A stretch of 64,000 nucleotides of DNA from Streptomyces sp. CGMCC 4.7035. GTDB taxonomy: Bacteria; Actinomycetota; Actinomycetes; Streptomycetales; Streptomycetaceae. Within the stretch, counting starts at the first letter, position 1, and every line of letters starts with the position of its first letter. The stretch is from assembly GCF_031583065.1 (NCBI RefSeq), contig NZ_CP134053.1, forward strand, positions 8,024,798 through 8,088,797, given 5' to 3'. The translations under genes were made by a program, and so were the position numbers. Under the pieces are notes generated by a model. That model saw nothing but the letters and a program-made list of their open reading frames with translations. It did not search any database and was not told where the DNA came from. This document shows positions 63,119 through 64,000 of this stretch, one piece after another.

Positions 63119-64000
63119 GTGGCTGACGTACCTGCCGATCTTGCCGCAGTGTGGCCACGAGTACTCGAGCAGCTTCTCGGTGAGGGGCGCGGGCCGGGTG
63201 TCGAGGCGAAGGACGAGCACTGGATCCGGCGCTGCCAGCCCCTCGCGCTGGTCGCGGACACCGCCCTGCTCGCAGTCCCGAACGAGTTTGCGAAGGGCGT
63301 CCTCGAAGGCCGGCTCGCGCCGATCGTCAGTGACACGCTGAGCCGCGAGTGCGGCCGACCGATCCGCATCGCGATCACCGTCGACGACTCCGTAGGCGAA
63401 CCCCAGGCACCGGCTCCCCCCGTCCAGCCCCGCTACGAGGAGCCCGAGCTCCCCTCCCCCCAGGGCCGCGACACGTACGACGTCCAGGGCCAGGGCGGCT
63501 ACGAGGGATATGGCCGTCATCGCGCCGACGACCACCGCGGAGGCCGCGCCGACCAGCTCCCCACCGGACCCGGCGACCAGCTGCCCACCGCCCGCCCCGA
63601 CCAACTTCCGCCCGCCCGCGCCGATCAGCTCCCGCCCGCCCGCCCTGCGTATCCGGGCGAGTACCAGCGCCCCGAGCCCGGCGCCTGGCCGCGTCCGTCC
63701 CAGGACGACTACGGCTGGCAGCAGCAGCGGCTCGGCTTCCCCGAGCGGGACCCGTACGCGACGCCGGCGCCGGACTACCGCGCGCAGTCGTCGGCGCGGC
63801 CGCCGTACGAACAGCAGCGCCCGGACTACGAGAACGCGCGCTCGAACTACGAGAGCGCTCGCCCCGGCTTCGACCAGCAGCGCCCCGACCGCCGCGAGCT
63901 CCCGGAGCCGCCCCCCGGCAACGGCCCTGTGCGCCGGGGCGGTCCGGTCGGCCCGGGTGCCGCCACCGGCGCCACCGGTGCTCCCGGCCCGCTGGCCGCG
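63119..64000 (+). CDS. dnaA: Chromosomal replication initiator DnaA (5' part)
   Basis: DnaA opens oriC and controls initiation. GTG 63119 gives [20 protein letters not shown]. Domain I occupies residues 1-100 ([20 protein letters not shown]). The window then covers a very long domain II, rich in Pro, Arg, Gln and Tyr with QLPPAR/RADQLPP and RPDYENARS repeats, as known in Streptomyces DnaA (about 620-660 aa in total). The AAA+ and DNA-binding domains lie beyond the edge. GAGAG lies about 9 nt upstream of the GTG. Confidence 0.97.
   Translation, partial: MADVPADLAAVWPRVLEQLLGEGRGPGVEAKDEHWIRRCQPLALVADTALLAVPNEFAKGVLEGRLAPIVSDTLSRECGRPIRIAITVDDSVGEPQAPAPPVQPRYEEPELPSPQGRDTYDVQGQGGYEGYGRHRADDHRGGRADQLPTGPGDQLPTARPDQLPPARADQLPPARPAYPGEYQRPEPGAWPRPSQDDYGWQQQRLGFPERDPYATPAPDYRAQSSARPPYEQQRPDYENARSNYESARPGFDQQRPDRRELPEPPPGNGPVRRGGPVGPGAATGATGAPGPLAA

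Overview
The window is chromosomal DNA of a Streptomyces, close to the replication origin. The evidence is high-GC coding DNA with GC-rich third positions, many GTG starts, the sporulation genes ssgA and ssgR, a fused-type cydCD, the sigM-rsmA-trxBA cluster, and the order rpmH-rnpA-yidD-yidC-jag-rsmG-parA-parB beside dnaA. The gene order matches what I know of the S. coelicolor oriC-left region. The origin itself should lie just past the right edge, between dnaA and dnaN. I see no prophage, insertion sequence, CRISPR array, rRNA or tRNA.

Layout. 1-4.5 kb: cytochrome bd oxidase genes (cydA-cydB-cydCD, minus strand) behind a perfect Rex operator. 4.7-9.8 kb: an HisC-type aminotransferase, a LacI-family regulator with a TTA codon, a metallophosphoesterase and a membrane protein. 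9.9-13.5 kb: thiC under a TPP riboswitch, and a YibE/F membrane protein with a His/Gly repeat tail. 13.7-15.1 kb: ssgA and ssgR. 15.4-26.3 kb: small membrane proteins, ptpA, cystathionine gamma-lyase, a LysR regulator, a NUDIX hydrolase, a flavohemoglobin with a long disordered N-terminus, a HAD phosphatase, acetyltransferases and a MarR-controlled MFS pump. 26.3-33 kb: a serine hydrolase, dnaB behind a DnaA-box cluster, a MATE pump and rpsF-ssb-rpsR-rplI. 33.3-43.9 kb: envelope genes (femX, an alanine-racemase-like protein, a GT87 glycosyltransferase, a class A PBP), a PadR regulator, inositol-phosphate synthase and an MFS protein. 44-55.6 kb: cca, then an envelope and redox run of a DUF6049-like protein, murJ, a pseudokinase, sigM, rsmA, trxB and trxA. 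55.7-64 kb: an acetyltransferase, parB-parA-rsmG, jag-yidC-yidD-rnpA-rpmH, and the 5' part of dnaA.

The feature that ties the window together is the ParB centromere. I count 13 exact copies of the 14-bp palindrome GTTTCACGTGAAAC and three one-mismatch copies. They are not placed at random. Four are the centre of 32-40 bp perfect palindromes that look like transcription terminators. Three sit in-frame in disordered coding segments of RsmA, ParA and ParB. Two overlap the start codons of parA and cydCD. One near-match forms a hairpin inside the thiC riboswitch. DnaA boxes are concentrated at dnaA and, unexpectedly, upstream of dnaB. Two genes, the LacI regulator and sigM, carry the rare TTA leucine codon and so should depend on the bldA tRNA.
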